Program-made: the position numbers and the translations under genes
Assembly: GCA_963775335.1 (NCBI GenBank)
Contig: CAVZIJ010000002.1
Coordinates: 248,001-312,000 of the forward strand
Length of the DNA stretch: 64,000 nt
Reading direction: 5' to 3'
DNA from: CAVQCX01 sp963775335
GTDB taxonomy: Bacteria; Pseudomonadota; Gammaproteobacteria; Chromatiales; Chromatiaceae
Shown: positions 1 through 9,421 of the stretch, one piece after another
How positions within the stretch are numbered: the stretch's first letter is position 1
How the letters are laid out: each line of letters opens with the position of its first letter
The notes under the pieces: generated by a model
Told to the model about the DNA's origin: nothing
What the model saw: only the letters and a program-made list of their open reading frames with translations
The model's database searches: none

Positions 1-1
1 G

Positions 2-220
2 TCGGACCGCTTCGGGCTATGGCTGTCCTTCTATCCCTTCACTCAGGACGAGTACCTGGCGATAGTCACCCACTGGCTCGCCCGGCTCGGCGCCCCCGAC
101 GCCGACGAGCCACAGGTACGGGAGACCGCCCTGCGGTGGGCCCTCAAACGCGGCTCGCGCAGCGGACGAACCGCCTGGCAGTTCGCCCGCGACTGGACTG
201 GGCGCACAGCACTCGGATAG
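2..220 (+). CDS. DUF815-family ATPase, C-terminal end (partial)
   Basis: Only the last 72 codons are inside the window; the gene enters from the left edge and stops with TAG. The visible part opens with SDRFGLWLSFYPF and ends near the motif SGRTAWQFARDW, both of which I recognise as the conserved C-terminus of the DUF815 AAA-type ATP-binding proteins (PF05673). The nucleotide-binding part lies upstream and cannot be seen. The cellular role of this family is not established. A 58-base gap separates it from the next gene on the same strand. Confidence 0.75.
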   Translation, partial: SDRFGLWLSFYPFTQDEYLAIVTHWLARLGAPDADEPQVRETALRWALKRGSRSGRTAWQFARDWTGRTALG

Positions 221-278
221 CGGGCATCCGGAGGGCCGAGGTCCGGCGCCGAAGCGGCAAACGCGAGGACAAGCAGCC

Positions 279-923
279 GTGTCCATACCGCTGCAGGTGT
301 TAGAGACTGTTCTCGCCTTCACTCTGGTGGTCGTGCTTGCGAGCCAGCTCCAACGGCTCGGTGTGGTCGGACCGAACCAGAGTCCCACCTTCGCCAAGCT
401 GCTCACCGGGGCCATCCTTCCGGCGGCCGTCGTTCACCAGCTCCTGATCCGTCCGGTCGCAGGGCGACAGTTCGTCCTGGTCGGCATCATGGCCGTGGCT
501 GGGGCCGTCTGCCTGGTCTTGGCCTGGATCGCTGCGCGGCTGTTGCGGCTAGACCGGCCAACGACCGGTGCCTTGATGCTCACCTCGGGCTTCGGCTCCT
601 CGGCACTGCTTGGCTATCCTCTGGTGCAATTCGCCTTTCCCCGGGATCCGCAGGCGTTCTCCGACGCGGTACTGATCAGCGAGCTGGGTGTGGGGCTGCC
701 GCTGTTCACCTTCGGCCCCCTGGTCGCCATGCACTTCGGCGCCCATTCCCGCGACGTTCGGTCCGCGCGTAAAACACTCCTCGATTACCGACGCTCACCG
801 ATCTTCATCGCGCTGATGGCGGGGCTCGCCGGCTCACGGCAGAAGGTCTCGGCGGTCGTCTTCAGTCACGTTGCCATCAGTCTGGTCACCATACCGACCG
901 TGTTCTCGACGCTGGTCGGTTGA
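279..923 (+). CDS. AEC (auxin efflux carrier)-family transporter, internally shortened
   Basis: This 214-residue membrane protein starts at GTG behind a GAGG ten bases upstream. Five hydrophobic segments lie at roughly 8-27, 40-58, 66-90, 97-116 and 128-150 and resemble the N-terminal half of AEC permeases, which export small organic acids or similar solutes. Family members are usually about 310 residues with ten membrane segments. Here the sequence passes from the motif SPIFIALMAG (about residue 172) directly into a stretch resembling the family's last helix (SHVAISLVTIPTVF). About 90-100 residues, covering segments 6-9, therefore appear to be missing without a change of frame. It is probably not a working carrier of the normal type. 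An assembly collapse is an alternative explanation. Confidence 0.7.
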   Translation: MSIPLQVLETVLAFTLVVVLASQLQRLGVVGPNQSPTFAKLLTGAILPAAVVHQLLIRPVAGRQFVLVGIMAVAGAVCLVLAWIAARLLRLDRPTTGALMLTSGFGSSALLGYPLVQFAFPRDPQAFSDAVLISELGVGLPLFTFGPLVAMHFGAHSRDVRSARKTLLDYRRSPIFIALMAGLAGSRQKVSAVVFSHVAISLVTIPTVFSTLVG

Positions 924-998
924 CGCTCGGCAAGTCGGCCGCCGACCTAAAGCGGCGGGCCCTGGGAGGTATGTGGAGCACGCTCGATTTCTCGGCGC

Positions 999-1643
999 TC
1001 AGGATGCTGCGCCACGAGCCTGAACGGAGCGCGTGGCGGCGGGCCTCTGAGTGAACGGTTTTGGCCGGAGCAGGCGGGCCGCCAAGAGCACGCCCAGGGC
1101 GAGGCCATAGAGGGCCGGCTCACGGTAGTCGGCCTTGACCAGCCAGAGATAGTGCACGACGCCTGCCGTGGCGATGACGTAGACCAGACGGTGCAGCCGT
1201 TTCCAATTGCCCCCGAGCCGAAGCATCCAGCCCCGCGTGGACGTCACCGCCAGGGGCACCAGCATCAGGAGCGCGCCGAAGCCCAGGGTGATGTAGGGCC
1301 GCTTGACGACGTTGGCGAGGGCCGCCGTCCACTGGAATTCCTGGTCGAGCCAGATCCAGGTGAGGAAGTGCAGCACTGCGTAAAAGAAGGCGAACAGCCC
1401 GAGCATACGCCGGAACCTCACCGGCAGCTGCCAACCGGTAAGCCGACGCACCGGCGTGACCGCCAAGGTCAACAGGAGCAGACGCAGGGTCCAATCGCCG
1501 GTGCGATGGGTGATGGCCTCCACCGGGTTGGGGCCGAGCCCATCGGCGGAGGTATCCCAGACCAGCCACAGAAAGGGCGCGAGGCAAAGACCGAACACCA
1601 TCGGCTTGAGCCCAAACGCCACCCATCGGTCACCCGTGTGCAT
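999..1643 (-). CDS. msrQ: MsrQ, heme-binding membrane subunit of methionine sulfoxide reductase
   Basis: This 214-residue inner-membrane b-type heme protein, formerly YedZ, passes electrons from the quinone pool or flavin reductase to periplasmic MsrP for repair of oxidised methionine. About six hydrophobic segments are visible, with the family motifs TGDWTLRLLLLTLAVTP, RRMLGLFAFFYAVLH (heme-ligand histidine region), WKRLHRLVY and VHYLWLVKAD. Length matches the family. It lies 128 bases downstream of msrP on the same strand, the usual gene order. A GGAGG-rich stretch precedes the ATG. Confidence 0.93.
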   Translation of the reverse strand: MHTGDRWVAFGLKPMVFGLCLAPFLWLVWDTSADGLGPNPVEAITHRTGDWTLRLLLLTLAVTPVRRLTGWQLPVRFRRMLGLFAFFYAVLHFLTWIWLDQEFQWTAALANVVKRPYITLGFGALLMLVPLAVTSTRGWMLRLGGNWKRLHRLVYVIATAGVVHYLWLVKADYREPALYGLALGVLLAARLLRPKPFTQRPAATRSVQARGAAS

Positions 1644-1771
1644 CGCTCACCCGCCTCCCACCGGGGCGCCCGCGATGCCCGCGCCTCATCTCTAGACGCA
1701 TCACCAGCGCCGCCATCGAGAGAGCAAATGCGGGTCAAGGCTGCTCATGATGCCGTCACCCCCAGCGCCTC

Positions 1772-2743
1772 TCAGAAGAACTTGCGCAGATCCATGCCGC
1801 GATACAGATCGGCCACCTGATCGCCATAGCCATTGAACAGGAGCGTAGGCTGTTTGGCGGCGAATATGCTCGCGCCAATCATGCGGTGAGACTTCTGGCT
1901 CCAGCGCGGATGATCGACCTGCGGATTGACGTTGGCATAGAAGCCGTACTCGTTGGGCGCCAACGCCGACCAGGTGGTGTTGGGCGGGGTCTCGGCGAAG
2001 CGGATCGCGACGATCGACTTGATCCCCTTGAAGCCGTACTTCCATGGCACGACGAGCCGGATCGGCGCCCCATTCTGACCGGGCAGCAGCTCGTCGTACA
2101 ATCCGGTTGCGAGAATAGTCAGCGGATGCATGGCCTCGTCCATGCGCAGCCCTTCGCGGTACGGCCAATCCAGCACCCGCCGCTCCTGACCCGGCAGCTG
2201 CTTGGGGTCATAGAGGGTCTCGAAGGCGACGTACTTCGCCCTGGAGGTCGGCTCGAAGCGCTTGAGTAGAGCGGCGAGAGGGAAGCCCACCCAAGGGATC
2301 ACCATCGCCCAAGCCTCCACGCAGCGCATCCTGTAGATGCGCTCCTCCTGGGGAAAGCGGCGCAGAATGTCCTCGATGCCGATGGTCCCAGGCCGCTCGC
2401 ACTCCCCTTCCACCCGTATCTCCCAGGGGCGCGCCTTCAGCGAGCCGGCGTTCGCCGCCGGATCGCTCTTGTCGGTCCCCAGCTCGTAGAAATTGTTGTA
2501 GGAGGTGACATCCGCGTACTCGGTCGGGGCTTCGGCGGTGCTGAGCGGGCTCTCGACCACGCCCGGGATGCGCAGGTTTCGACCGGGCCCCAGTCGCAAG
2601 GCACTTGCAGGGGCCGTCAGCAGGCCCAGTCCGGCCCCGATCCCGAGCACAGCCGCCTCCCGCAGAAAGCGTCGGCGATTGTTCCACGCTTCCGGGGCGG
2701 TTATGTCGGAGGGTTTGATGAATTCTGGCTTCTTGATCAACAT
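1772..2743 (-). CDS. msrP: MsrP, periplasmic methionine sulfoxide reductase catalytic subunit
   Basis: This is the molybdopterin-dependent periplasmic enzyme (formerly YedY) that reduces protein-bound methionine sulfoxide. The 323-residue chain has a twin-arginine signal, RRRFLR at residues 23-28 followed by a hydrophobic stretch, so it is exported folded by Tat. The sulfite-oxidase-type fold is visible, with the predicted molybdenum-ligand cysteine at C141 in RMRCVEAW and the family motif WKYGFKGIKSIV. It is first in the msrP-msrQ pair and divergent from the gene at 2947 across about 200 bases that must hold both promoters. Confidence 0.95.
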   Translation of the reverse strand: MLIKKPEFIKPSDITAPEAWNNRRRFLREAAVLGIGAGLGLLTAPASALRLGPGRNLRIPGVVESPLSTAEAPTEYADVTSYNNFYELGTDKSDPAANAGSLKARPWEIRVEGECERPGTIGIEDILRRFPQEERIYRMRCVEAWAMVIPWVGFPLAALLKRFEPTSRAKYVAFETLYDPKQLPGQERRVLDWPYREGLRMDEAMHPLTILATGLYDELLPGQNGAPIRLVVPWKYGFKGIKSIVAIRFAETPPNTTWSALAPNEYGFYANVNPQVDHPRWSQKSHRMIGASIFAAKQPTLLFNGYGDQVADLYRGMDLRKFF

Positions 2744-2946
2744 CAGCTGGCCCTCGACGGATCGAACCGGGCGTCGGCGCCAGAGGCGACCACCGCCTTG
2801 CGCACCAATGACCAGGAGACCGCTCGCCGCTCCGGTTTGTTTCGCCGCCTTTCCCGCCCCTGACCGGACCCCGCCCCTTGCGCTGGCCGGATGCTCTGCG
2901 AAAATAAGAAAAGAAGCATAGTCGGGAGCACCATAGGATCTTACCC

Positions 2947-3741
2947 ATGAAAGTCGCGCGCCTTGTCACAGCGCTTCAGGTCGGCGCATTGGCCCTGGTC
3001 GCATTCCAGGCGCCAGCGGGCCAGGCCTGGGATCGCACCCTGCAGGACGGCAGCCAGGTGTCCATAGACCCGAACACCGGACGAGCCACCGTGAGCACCT
3101 CCCGCGGCGCCCAGACCATGCTCTGGGACGGCGTGCACAAGCTCCAGAACGGCCGCACGATAATCGTGCGCGACGGCGTGGTGGTGCCCGACGTCCCCAT
3201 GGCCAACGCCCGCCGCGCCGTGCCGACCCCCTTGGCGGGGGGCCAGGCGTCCCCCTGCACGGTGCTGCAGCGGACCAGTTGCGGGCTTGGAAACGAATGT
3301 GCCCAGACCGAGGGCTGCCGGCTGGCCAAACAGCTGGTTCAGTTCGAGTCCGAGGAGCCGCCCGGCTCCCTCTCCACGACCAGCGCCCAGTGCCGGGAGG
3401 CCATCGGCCAGGGGGACACCTTCAAGCCCTGCCGGGCAACGCCGGTCGCCCGCGTCACCTCCGCCTGCACGGAGCTGGCGGAGAAGGTCTGCGGGTCCTC
3501 CGAGCAATGCACCGCCAGCGATGCCTGTCGAGCGGCCCGGCAGCTCCTCCGCATGGAACATGCCGAGCGGTTGACCGCGGCCAACCCGGATCTCCCGACC
3601 ACGTCCACTCGTCAGTGTACCGCCGCCGCGACCGACGCTTTCTTTGCCGCGTGCGCCGCCGCAACGGCGTCCGGGAGCGCCGCCACGCCCGTCAAATCGG
3701 CATCGGAACCGAGTCAGTCGCCGAGCCCGTCCAATCGGTAG
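2947..3741 (+). CDS. Secreted protein with two cysteine-rich modules, function unknown
   Basis: I do not recognise this 264-residue protein as a named family. Residues 1-27 look like a Sec signal peptide ending near GQA. Residues 28-85 are hydrophilic and contain phrases such as LQDGSQVSIDPNTG. Then a cysteine module occurs twice, at about 104-162 and 174-237. Each copy runs C-x(6,7)-CG-x(3,4)-C-x(5)-C-R-x-A-K/R-Q-L and ends in a pair of more distant cysteines, giving six per copy. The even number suggests disulfides in the periplasm. The C-terminus is rich in Ser, Pro and Ala. Its last 28 bases overlap the end of the convergent HAD gene. Confidence 0.7.
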   Translation: MKVARLVTALQVGALALVAFQAPAGQAWDRTLQDGSQVSIDPNTGRATVSTSRGAQTMLWDGVHKLQNGRTIIVRDGVVVPDVPMANARRAVPTPLAGGQASPCTVLQRTSCGLGNECAQTEGCRLAKQLVQFESEEPPGSLSTTSAQCREAIGQGDTFKPCRATPVARVTSACTELAEKVCGSSEQCTASDACRAARQLLRMEHAERLTAANPDLPTTSTRQCTAAATDAFFAACAAATASGSAATPVKSASEPSQSPSPSNR

Positions 3742-4583
3742 CTGGGGCTCATCGCCTCCGCAATCTCAGTGCCCCGGGGCGCCAGTCCCGTTCGCACAAG
3801 TGCCGAGTCGACCCCGAAATTTCGGGCGCCCAGGATATCGGTGGCCAGCTGGTCACCGATCATAATCAGACACCGAGTCCCCAGCCGGCGCTCGGCCTCC
3901 TCGAACATCGCCGCATGGGGTTTGCCCAGACGGGCGAACCGATGGCGGGCACCCGGGTAGCGCTCGGCCAGGGCCGCCTCGAGCATCACCGCAAGAGCGC
4001 CGGAGGTCAGGCCGTATCGGCCCGGAGCGACCGGATAGACGAGATCCGGATTACACAATACCAGGTGCAGCGGTAGGCCAGCGTCCAGGCGTCTGATCGC
4101 CAGGTTGAGCACCCGGTTCATTCCCTGCAGACAGTCGAAGCCCTTCTGGTCGGCGACGACCACTACCTCCACCTCCCCTTCCTCCCTGGGCCCGAGCGGG
4201 TGGCCCCCGGCGCGCTCGACATAGCGACGCGCATCTTCGGGCCCAAGGACCATGCAGCGGCAGCCCCTCAGGCCGGCCTCGTCGAAATGGCGCTCGAGGA
4301 GCATACCGGAGGTAAGAAAACGCTCGGGGCTGACTGCGAGACCCAAGCCGGCAAAATCCAGCGCCAGAGCGTCCGGCAGCCGGCTCGCCGAGTTGGTCAG
4401 CACCAGGTAGGGCTTGCCGCAATGATTGAGTCGAGCGATCAGCTCCGGCGCACCCGGCAGTGCGCCGGACTTGTCGACCAGCACTCCATAGGCGTCGAAG
4501 AGCAGTCCTCCATATGCCTCGATGAGGCGGGAGACGCGAACGGTCGGGACCTCGGGCACCTCCCTGTGGCACGGCTCAGGCAT
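3714..4583 (-). CDS. HAD-superfamily IIA hydrolase (NagD-like phosphatase)
   Basis: This 289-residue cytosolic phosphatase belongs to HAD subfamily IIA. The nucleophile motif I is FDAYGVLVD at about residues 29-37, although the second acidic residue of the usual DxD is replaced by Tyr-Gly (DAYG), as in the TIGR01459-type members. Motif II is LTNSASR, and motif III/IV is GKPHAAMFEEA followed by MIGDQLATDILGA. The substrate cannot be read from the sequence; relatives act on sugar phosphates, nucleotides or pyridoxal phosphate. It follows purL by 56 bases on the same strand and overlaps the convergent secreted-protein gene at its 3' end. Confidence 0.85.
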   Translation of the reverse strand: MPEPCHREVPEVPTVRVSRLIEAYGGLLFDAYGVLVDKSGALPGAPELIARLNHCGKPYLVLTNSASRLPDALALDFAGLGLAVSPERFLTSGMLLERHFDEAGLRGCRCMVLGPEDARRYVERAGGHPLGPREEGEVEVVVVADQKGFDCLQGMNRVLNLAIRRLDAGLPLHLVLCNPDLVYPVAPGRYGLTSGALAVMLEAALAERYPGARHRFARLGKPHAAMFEEAERRLGTRCLIMIGDQLATDILGARNFGVDSALVRTGLAPRGTEIAEAMSPSYRLDGLGD

Positions 4584-4639
4584 GTGCGGTCGCTCGATCG
4601 GGGAGAGGACTGATTCCCGAGTACCGAGCCCCAGCGAGA

Positions 4640-7600
4640 TCAGCCGAGCCAGGCCCGGGCGTTGCGAAACAGCCGCAGCCAGGGCCCATCCTCACCCCAG
4701 TCGTCCGGGTGCCAGGAGTTCTGCACACTGCGGAACACCCGCTCCGGGTGAGGCATCAGGATGGTGACGCGCCCGTCGGCATTGGTCAGGCCCGTGACGC
4801 CCTGCGGGGACCCGTTCGGGTTGGCCGGGTAGCGAGTGGCGACCTCACCCGATCCCTCCACGTAGCGCACCGCGACCAGACCCCGAGCCGCCGTCAGATG
4901 GGCCGCGTCACGGAACTCGGCCCTCCCTTCCCCGTGGGCGACCACCACGGGAATACGGGATCCCGCCATCCCGGCAAACAGGATCGAGGGCGACCCTAAT
5001 ATCTCCACGAGCGAGAATCGCGCCTCGAACTGCTCCGAGCGGTTGCGTACGAAACGGGGCCAGAGATCGGCCCCCGGGATGAGGGCGTGAAGATTGGAGA
5101 GCATCTGGCAGCCGTTGCACACCCCCAGGGCGAAGCTGTCGGTCCGCTCGAAGAAGGCCTGGAACTGGTCGCGGGCACGGCTGTTGAACAGAATGGATTT
5201 GGCCCAGCCCTCCCCGGCGCCAAGCACGTCGCCATAAGAGAAGCCGCCGCAGGCCGCCAGACCTTTGAATCGATCGAGGCTCAGCCGGCCCGAGATCAGG
5301 TCGGACATGTGCACGTCCACGCACTCGAATCCCGCCCGATGGAAGGCCGCGGCCATCTCAATCTGGCCATTGACCCCCTGCTCCCTCAGAATCCCCAGGG
5401 CCGGCCGGACACCGGTGGCAATGAACGGCGCCGCCACGTCCTCGGCTGGATCGAAGCCGAGCCTCGGGGCCACACCGGGATCATCCAGCTCGGAGATACG
5501 CTCCAGCTCCTCGTCCGCGCACAGGGGATTGTCCCGCAGGCTCTGCATGCGGAAACTGGTCTCGCTCCAAGCCCGCTGAAGCTCCACCCGGGAGGCGGTA
5601 ATCACGGCGTGCCCCCCACGCAGGAAGCGCAGGGCATCGTCGTCTGCGACCGTCCCGATCACGTGGCTGTGCCGGCCCAGGCCCGCATCGGCGAGGGCCT
5701 TGAGCACGGCATCAACGTCCGGATGCCGCACTTGCAGGACGGCGCCCAGCTCCTCGCTGAACAGGACGGCCAGATCGTCCTCGCCGAGCTCGTCGAGCTC
5801 GGCGCGCAGCCCGCAACGCCCGGCGAAGGCCATCTCGCAGAGGGTAACGAACAGCCCGCCGTCGGAGCGATCGTGGTAGGCGAGCAGCACATCTTCGCGA
5901 GCCAGCTGGCGGATGCAGTCGAAGAAACGCCTAAGGGCGGCCGGGTCATCCAGATCCGGCCCGCGCCGGCCCAGCTGTTTGTAGACCTGGGCGAGCGCTG
6001 ATCCACCGAGCCGGTTCGCACCCTTGCCGAGATCCACCAGAATGAGGTCGGTGTCGCCGCAGTCGGCACGCAGCTGCGGGGTCAGGGTGCAACGCGCGTC
6101 GTTTACCGGGGCGAAGGCCGAGACAATCAGGGACAAGGGCGCGGCCATGACGCGGGTCTCCCCGTCCTGCTTCCACACCGTCTTCATCGACATGGAATCC
6201 TTGCCCACCGGGATGGCGATCCCGAGGGCCGGACAGAGATCCATGCCGAGCGAGCGGACGGTCTCGTAAAGGCTCGCGTCCTCGCCGGGATGACCCGCCG
6301 CAGCCATCCAATTGGCCGAGAGCCTTACGTCGGCGAGCCGCTCGATGCAGGCCGCCGCGATGTTGGTGATCGCCTCGCCGACGGCCATGCGTCCGGCCGC
6401 AGGCCCATCGATCAACGCCAGCGGTGTGCGCTCGCCCACGGCCATCGCCTCGCCCGCGTAGCCGCTGTAGTCCGAGAGCGTCACCGCACAGTCCGCCACT
6501 GGCACCTGCCAGGGGCCCACCATCTGGTCGCGGGCGACCAGGCCGCCCACGGAGCGATCGCCGATGGTGACGAGGAACCGCTTGTCGGCCACCGTGGGCA
6601 AACGCAGGACCCTTAAGGCGGCCGCCTGGGGAGCGACCGCGTCCAAGTGCAGATCGGGCTTGTGAAACGGCCGACGCCGCACCTCACGCAGCATCCGCGG
6701 CGGCTTGCCGAACAGCAGCGCCATGGGGATATCGATGGGAGAGGTATCGAAATGACCGTCGCCGAGGACCAGGTCTTCTTCCTCGCTGGCCTCGCCGACC
6801 ACCGCATAGGGACAGCGCTCACGCTCGCATATCGCTTTGAGCTCATCGAGGCGGTCACCGCGCACCGCCAGAACGTAGCGTTCCTGGGACTCGTTGCACC
6901 AGATCTCCAGAGGCGACATGCCGGGGTCGTCGCTGGGAACTGCCCGCAGCTCGAAACGCCCGCCCCGAGCCGAATCGTGTACCAGCTCGGGCAGCGCATT
7001 GGACAGGCCGCCGGCGCCCACGTCGTGCACGAACAGGATCGGGTTGTCCTCGCCCTGGGCCCAGCAGCGGTCTATGACCTCCTGGCAGCGACGCTGCATC
7101 TCGGGGTTCGCTCTCTGGACCGAAGCGAAATCCAGGTCTTCTGCGGACGTTCCCGAGGCCATGGAGGACGCCGCACCACCACCCAGGCCGATCAGCATCG
7201 CCGGGCCACCGAGCACGATCAACGGCGTGCCGGGCGGAAACCGCAGCTTCTTGACATCCCCTTCGCGGATGTTGCCGAGCCCGCCAGCCAGCATGATCGG
7301 CTTGTGATAGCCGCGCAGCTCCTCGCCGTCGGGCCCGGCGACCCGCTCCTCGTAGGTGCGGAAGTAGCCGCAGAGATTCGGGCGACCGAACTCGTTGTTG
7401 AAGGCAGCAGCCCCGATGGGCCCCTCCAGCATGATCTCGAGGGCCGAGACGATCCGACCCGGCTTGCCGTGGTCGGTTTCCCAGGGCTGCTCCGCCCCGG
7501 GGATGCGCAGGTTCGAGACCGAGAAACCCATCAGCCCGGCCTTGGGCTTCGCACCCCGCCCGGTGGCCCCCTCGTCACGGATCTCGCCACCCGAGCCGGT

Positions 7601-8530
7601 GGCCGCCCCGGGGTCCGGTGAGATGGCGGTGGGGTGATTGTGGGTCTCCACCTTCATCAGCAAATGAACCGGCTCCTCGGATTCGCCGTAGATCCCGGAG
7701 CCAGGATCGGGGAAGAATCGCCGAGCGCGGGGACCCGCCAGCACCGCGGCATTGTCGTGGTACGCCGAGAGCACATCCCGGGGAGAGCGCTCCGTGGTGT
7801 TGCGGATCATCGAAAACAGGGAGCGGGTCTGGGGCACGCCGTCGATGACCCAATCGGCGTTGAAGATCTTGTGCCGGCAGTGCTCCGAGTTCGCCTGGGC
7901 GAACATCATGAGCTCGACATCCGTCGGATTGCGGAGCAGGCCGGCGAAGCTCTCGACCAGATAGTCGATCTCGTCGTCGGAGAGTGCCAACCCCAGATCT
8001 GCGTTGGCCGCGACCAGGGCATCGCGGCCGCCCTCCAGCACGTCCACGCAGCGGAATGGGCGCGGCTCGGCGCGGATAAACAGCGCGGCCGCGTCGGCGG
8101 CGTCGTTCAGCACGATCTGGGTCATCCTGTCGTGCAGTATCTGGGCAGCGCCGGCGAGGTCCGGACCTTGCAGGTCCTCCCCGTGCGGTTCGAGATAGTA
8201 GGCAACACCGCGCTCGATGCGCACGATCTTGGTCAGCCCGCAGACCTGGGCGATGTCCGTCGCCTTGGACGCCCAGGGCGAGATGGTCCCCGGCCGGGGC
8301 ACCACCAGCAGCAGGTGGCCGGCGGGGTCATGCTCGGCGAGACTCGGCCCATAGCGCAGCAGCCGTTCCAGAATCCGCTGCTCGGCCCCATCCAGGGCCT
8401 GCTCGATCTCCGCAAAATGCATGTGCTCGGCGTACACCCGCACAGGCCTGCCGATCACGTCTTCCAGCCGAGTCTCGAGCTTCTTCAAGCGGAATTCGGA
8501 GAGGGCGGGGGCACCGCGGAGAGTCAGCAT
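4640..8530 (-). CDS. purL: Phosphoribosylformylglycinamidine synthase (single-chain)
   Basis: This large single-chain enzyme converts FGAR, glutamine and ATP to FGAM in purine synthesis. From the ATG at 8530 it is 1296 residues, as in E. coli PurL. A longer frame continues upstream but lacks family similarity, whereas MLTLRGAPALSEF matches the family N-terminus. In order: PurS-like N-terminal domain, linker, two AIRS-type halves (motifs KVETHNHPTAI, GRGAKPKAG and the later GKDSMSM) and a C-terminal glutamine amidotransferase domain with nucleophile C1138 in GVCNGCQ and a late HPER motif. It lies 122 bases behind the MBL-hydrolase gene, so it may be in the dapA run or have its own promoter. 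Confidence 0.97.
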   Translation of the reverse strand: MLTLRGAPALSEFRLKKLETRLEDVIGRPVRVYAEHMHFAEIEQALDGAEQRILERLLRYGPSLAEHDPAGHLLLVVPRPGTISPWASKATDIAQVCGLTKIVRIERGVAYYLEPHGEDLQGPDLAGAAQILHDRMTQIVLNDAADAAALFIRAEPRPFRCVDVLEGGRDALVAANADLGLALSDDEIDYLVESFAGLLRNPTDVELMMFAQANSEHCRHKIFNADWVIDGVPQTRSLFSMIRNTTERSPRDVLSAYHDNAAVLAGPRARRFFPDPGSGIYGESEEPVHLLMKVETHNHPTAISPDPGAATGSGGEIRDEGATGRGAKPKAGLMGFSVSNLRIPGAEQPWETDHGKPGRIVSALEIMLEGPIGAAAFNNEFGRPNLCGYFRTYEERVAGPDGEELRGYHKPIMLAGGLGNIREGDVKKLRFPPGTPLIVLGGPAMLIGLGGGAASSMASGTSAEDLDFASVQRANPEMQRRCQEVIDRCWAQGEDNPILFVHDVGAGGLSNALPELVHDSARGGRFELRAVPSDDPGMSPLEIWCNESQERYVLAVRGDRLDELKAICERERCPYAVVGEASEEEDLVLGDGHFDTSPIDIPMALLFGKPPRMLREVRRRPFHKPDLHLDAVAPQAAALRVLRLPTVADKRFLVTIGDRSVGGLVARDQMVGPWQVPVADCAVTLSDYSGYAGEAMAVGERTPLALIDGPAAGRMAVGEAITNIAAACIERLADVRLSANWMAAAGHPGEDASLYETVRSLGMDLCPALGIAIPVGKDSMSMKTVWKQDGETRVMAAPLSLIVSAFAPVNDARCTLTPQLRADCGDTDLILVDLGKGANRLGGSALAQVYKQLGRRGPDLDDPAALRRFFDCIRQLAREDVLLAYHDRSDGGLFVTLCEMAFAGRCGLRAELDELGEDDLAVLFSEELGAVLQVRHPDVDAVLKALADAGLGRHSHVIGTVADDDALRFLRGGHAVITASRVELQRAWSETSFRMQSLRDNPLCADEELERISELDDPGVAPRLGFDPAEDVAAPFIATGVRPALGILREQGVNGQIEMAAAFHRAGFECVDVHMSDLISGRLSLDRFKGLAACGGFSYGDVLGAGEGWAKSILFNSRARDQFQAFFERTDSFALGVCNGCQMLSNLHALIPGADLWPRFVRNRSEQFEARFSLVEILGSPSILFAGMAGSRIPVVVAHGEGRAEFRDAAHLTAARGLVAVRYVEGSGEVATRYPANPNGSPQGVTGLTNADGRVTILMPHPERVFRSVQNSWHPDDWGEDGPWLRLFRNARAWLG

Positions 8531-8652
8531 TTCAAGACCCTGTGCTCGCGAAGACGACGACGCGGGGCATGATACCGCAGCCCTCGGCGCCTTGTCGTCG
8601 CGGCGCAAGACGCGCGCCAGAGACGGCGCCGCAGTCGGAGCGCTGAGAAATC

Positions 8653-9414
8653 CTACAGCTCGAACCAGCGGCTCACGCGATCCTGATCGAGCAGCGACAG
8701 GCGATCCGCCAGGCTCGGCGCCGCTTCGAGCAGGGCGGCCCTGGCGAGCTCGGGGCGGTTGTTCTTCTCGCTGAGATGCGCAGCAACCAGGTGACGCAGC
8801 CGCGAGTGCTCGATTCGGGCGAGCAACGCGGCGGCCTGAACGTTGCTCAGGTGACCGAGGGCGCCCGCGACGCGTTGCTGCAACCCCGGTGGATAAGTGC
8901 CGCTGCTCAGCATGCCCGGATCATGGTTGCACTCCAGGACGAGGGCGTCGCAGCCCCGGAGAACCTCGCCCACATGGCGAGTGACGCTCCCGGTATCAGT
9001 CAGGATACCCAGCCGCAGCCCCTCGGCCCGGAAGCAGAACTGGACCGGCTCCCGGGCGTCGTGCGGCACGGTAAACGGATCGATCTGAAAATCGCCGATA
9101 CGAAAAGCGCCCTCGTGGACGCTGAAGGGATGGGGGTCGGGGAGGCCACAGCCGCCGCCGTGGCGCAGCGTGCCCGCGGTCAGCCAGACGGGGAGGTCAT
9201 AGCGGCGGGCAAGCGCTGCGACCCCGCGTAGGTGATCACCATGCTCGTGGGTAACCAGAATGCCAGCGAGGCTCGCCGGCTCCACCCCGACCTCCCCCAG
9301 CCGCCGCTGCGCCTCCCGGGCAGGGAACCCGCAATCCAGTAGGAGTCGCGTACCTCCCGCCTCCACGACAGTCGCGTTGCCGCGACTGCCGCTGCCCAAG
9401 GAGGCGAAACGCAC
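8653..9414 (-). CDS. MBL-fold metallo-hydrolase (YycJ/WalJ-like)
   Basis: This 253-residue cytosolic metallo-beta-lactamase-fold protein is read from GTG. The N-terminus, FASLGSGSRGNATVV, is typical of the YycJ-like branch, and the metal-binding motif THEHGDH is at about residues 54-60. Further ligands are plausible at HDAREPV and at D in LTDTGSV. This branch is thought to act as a nuclease or phosphodiesterase, but the substrate is unproven. It starts seven bases after the bamC stop, so the two are surely co-transcribed. The order dapA-bamC-MBL hydrolase-pur gene is common in gammaproteobacteria. Confidence 0.88.
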   Translation of the reverse strand: MRFASLGSGSRGNATVVEAGGTRLLLDCGFPAREAQRRLGEVGVEPASLAGILVTHEHGDHLRGVAALARRYDLPVWLTAGTLRHGGGCGLPDPHPFSVHEGAFRIGDFQIDPFTVPHDAREPVQFCFRAEGLRLGILTDTGSVTRHVGEVLRGCDALVLECNHDPGMLSSGTYPPGLQQRVAGALGHLSNVQAAALLARIEHSRLRHLVAAHLSEKNNRPELARAALLEAAPSLADRLSLLDQDRVSRWFEL

Positions 9415-9421
9415 GCGCCGA

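Noticed and set aside
3340..3362. A GTTCGAGTCC stretch resembling the T-arm of a tRNA
   Set aside because: It lies inside the secreted-protein gene and the rest of a cloverleaf cannot be formed.
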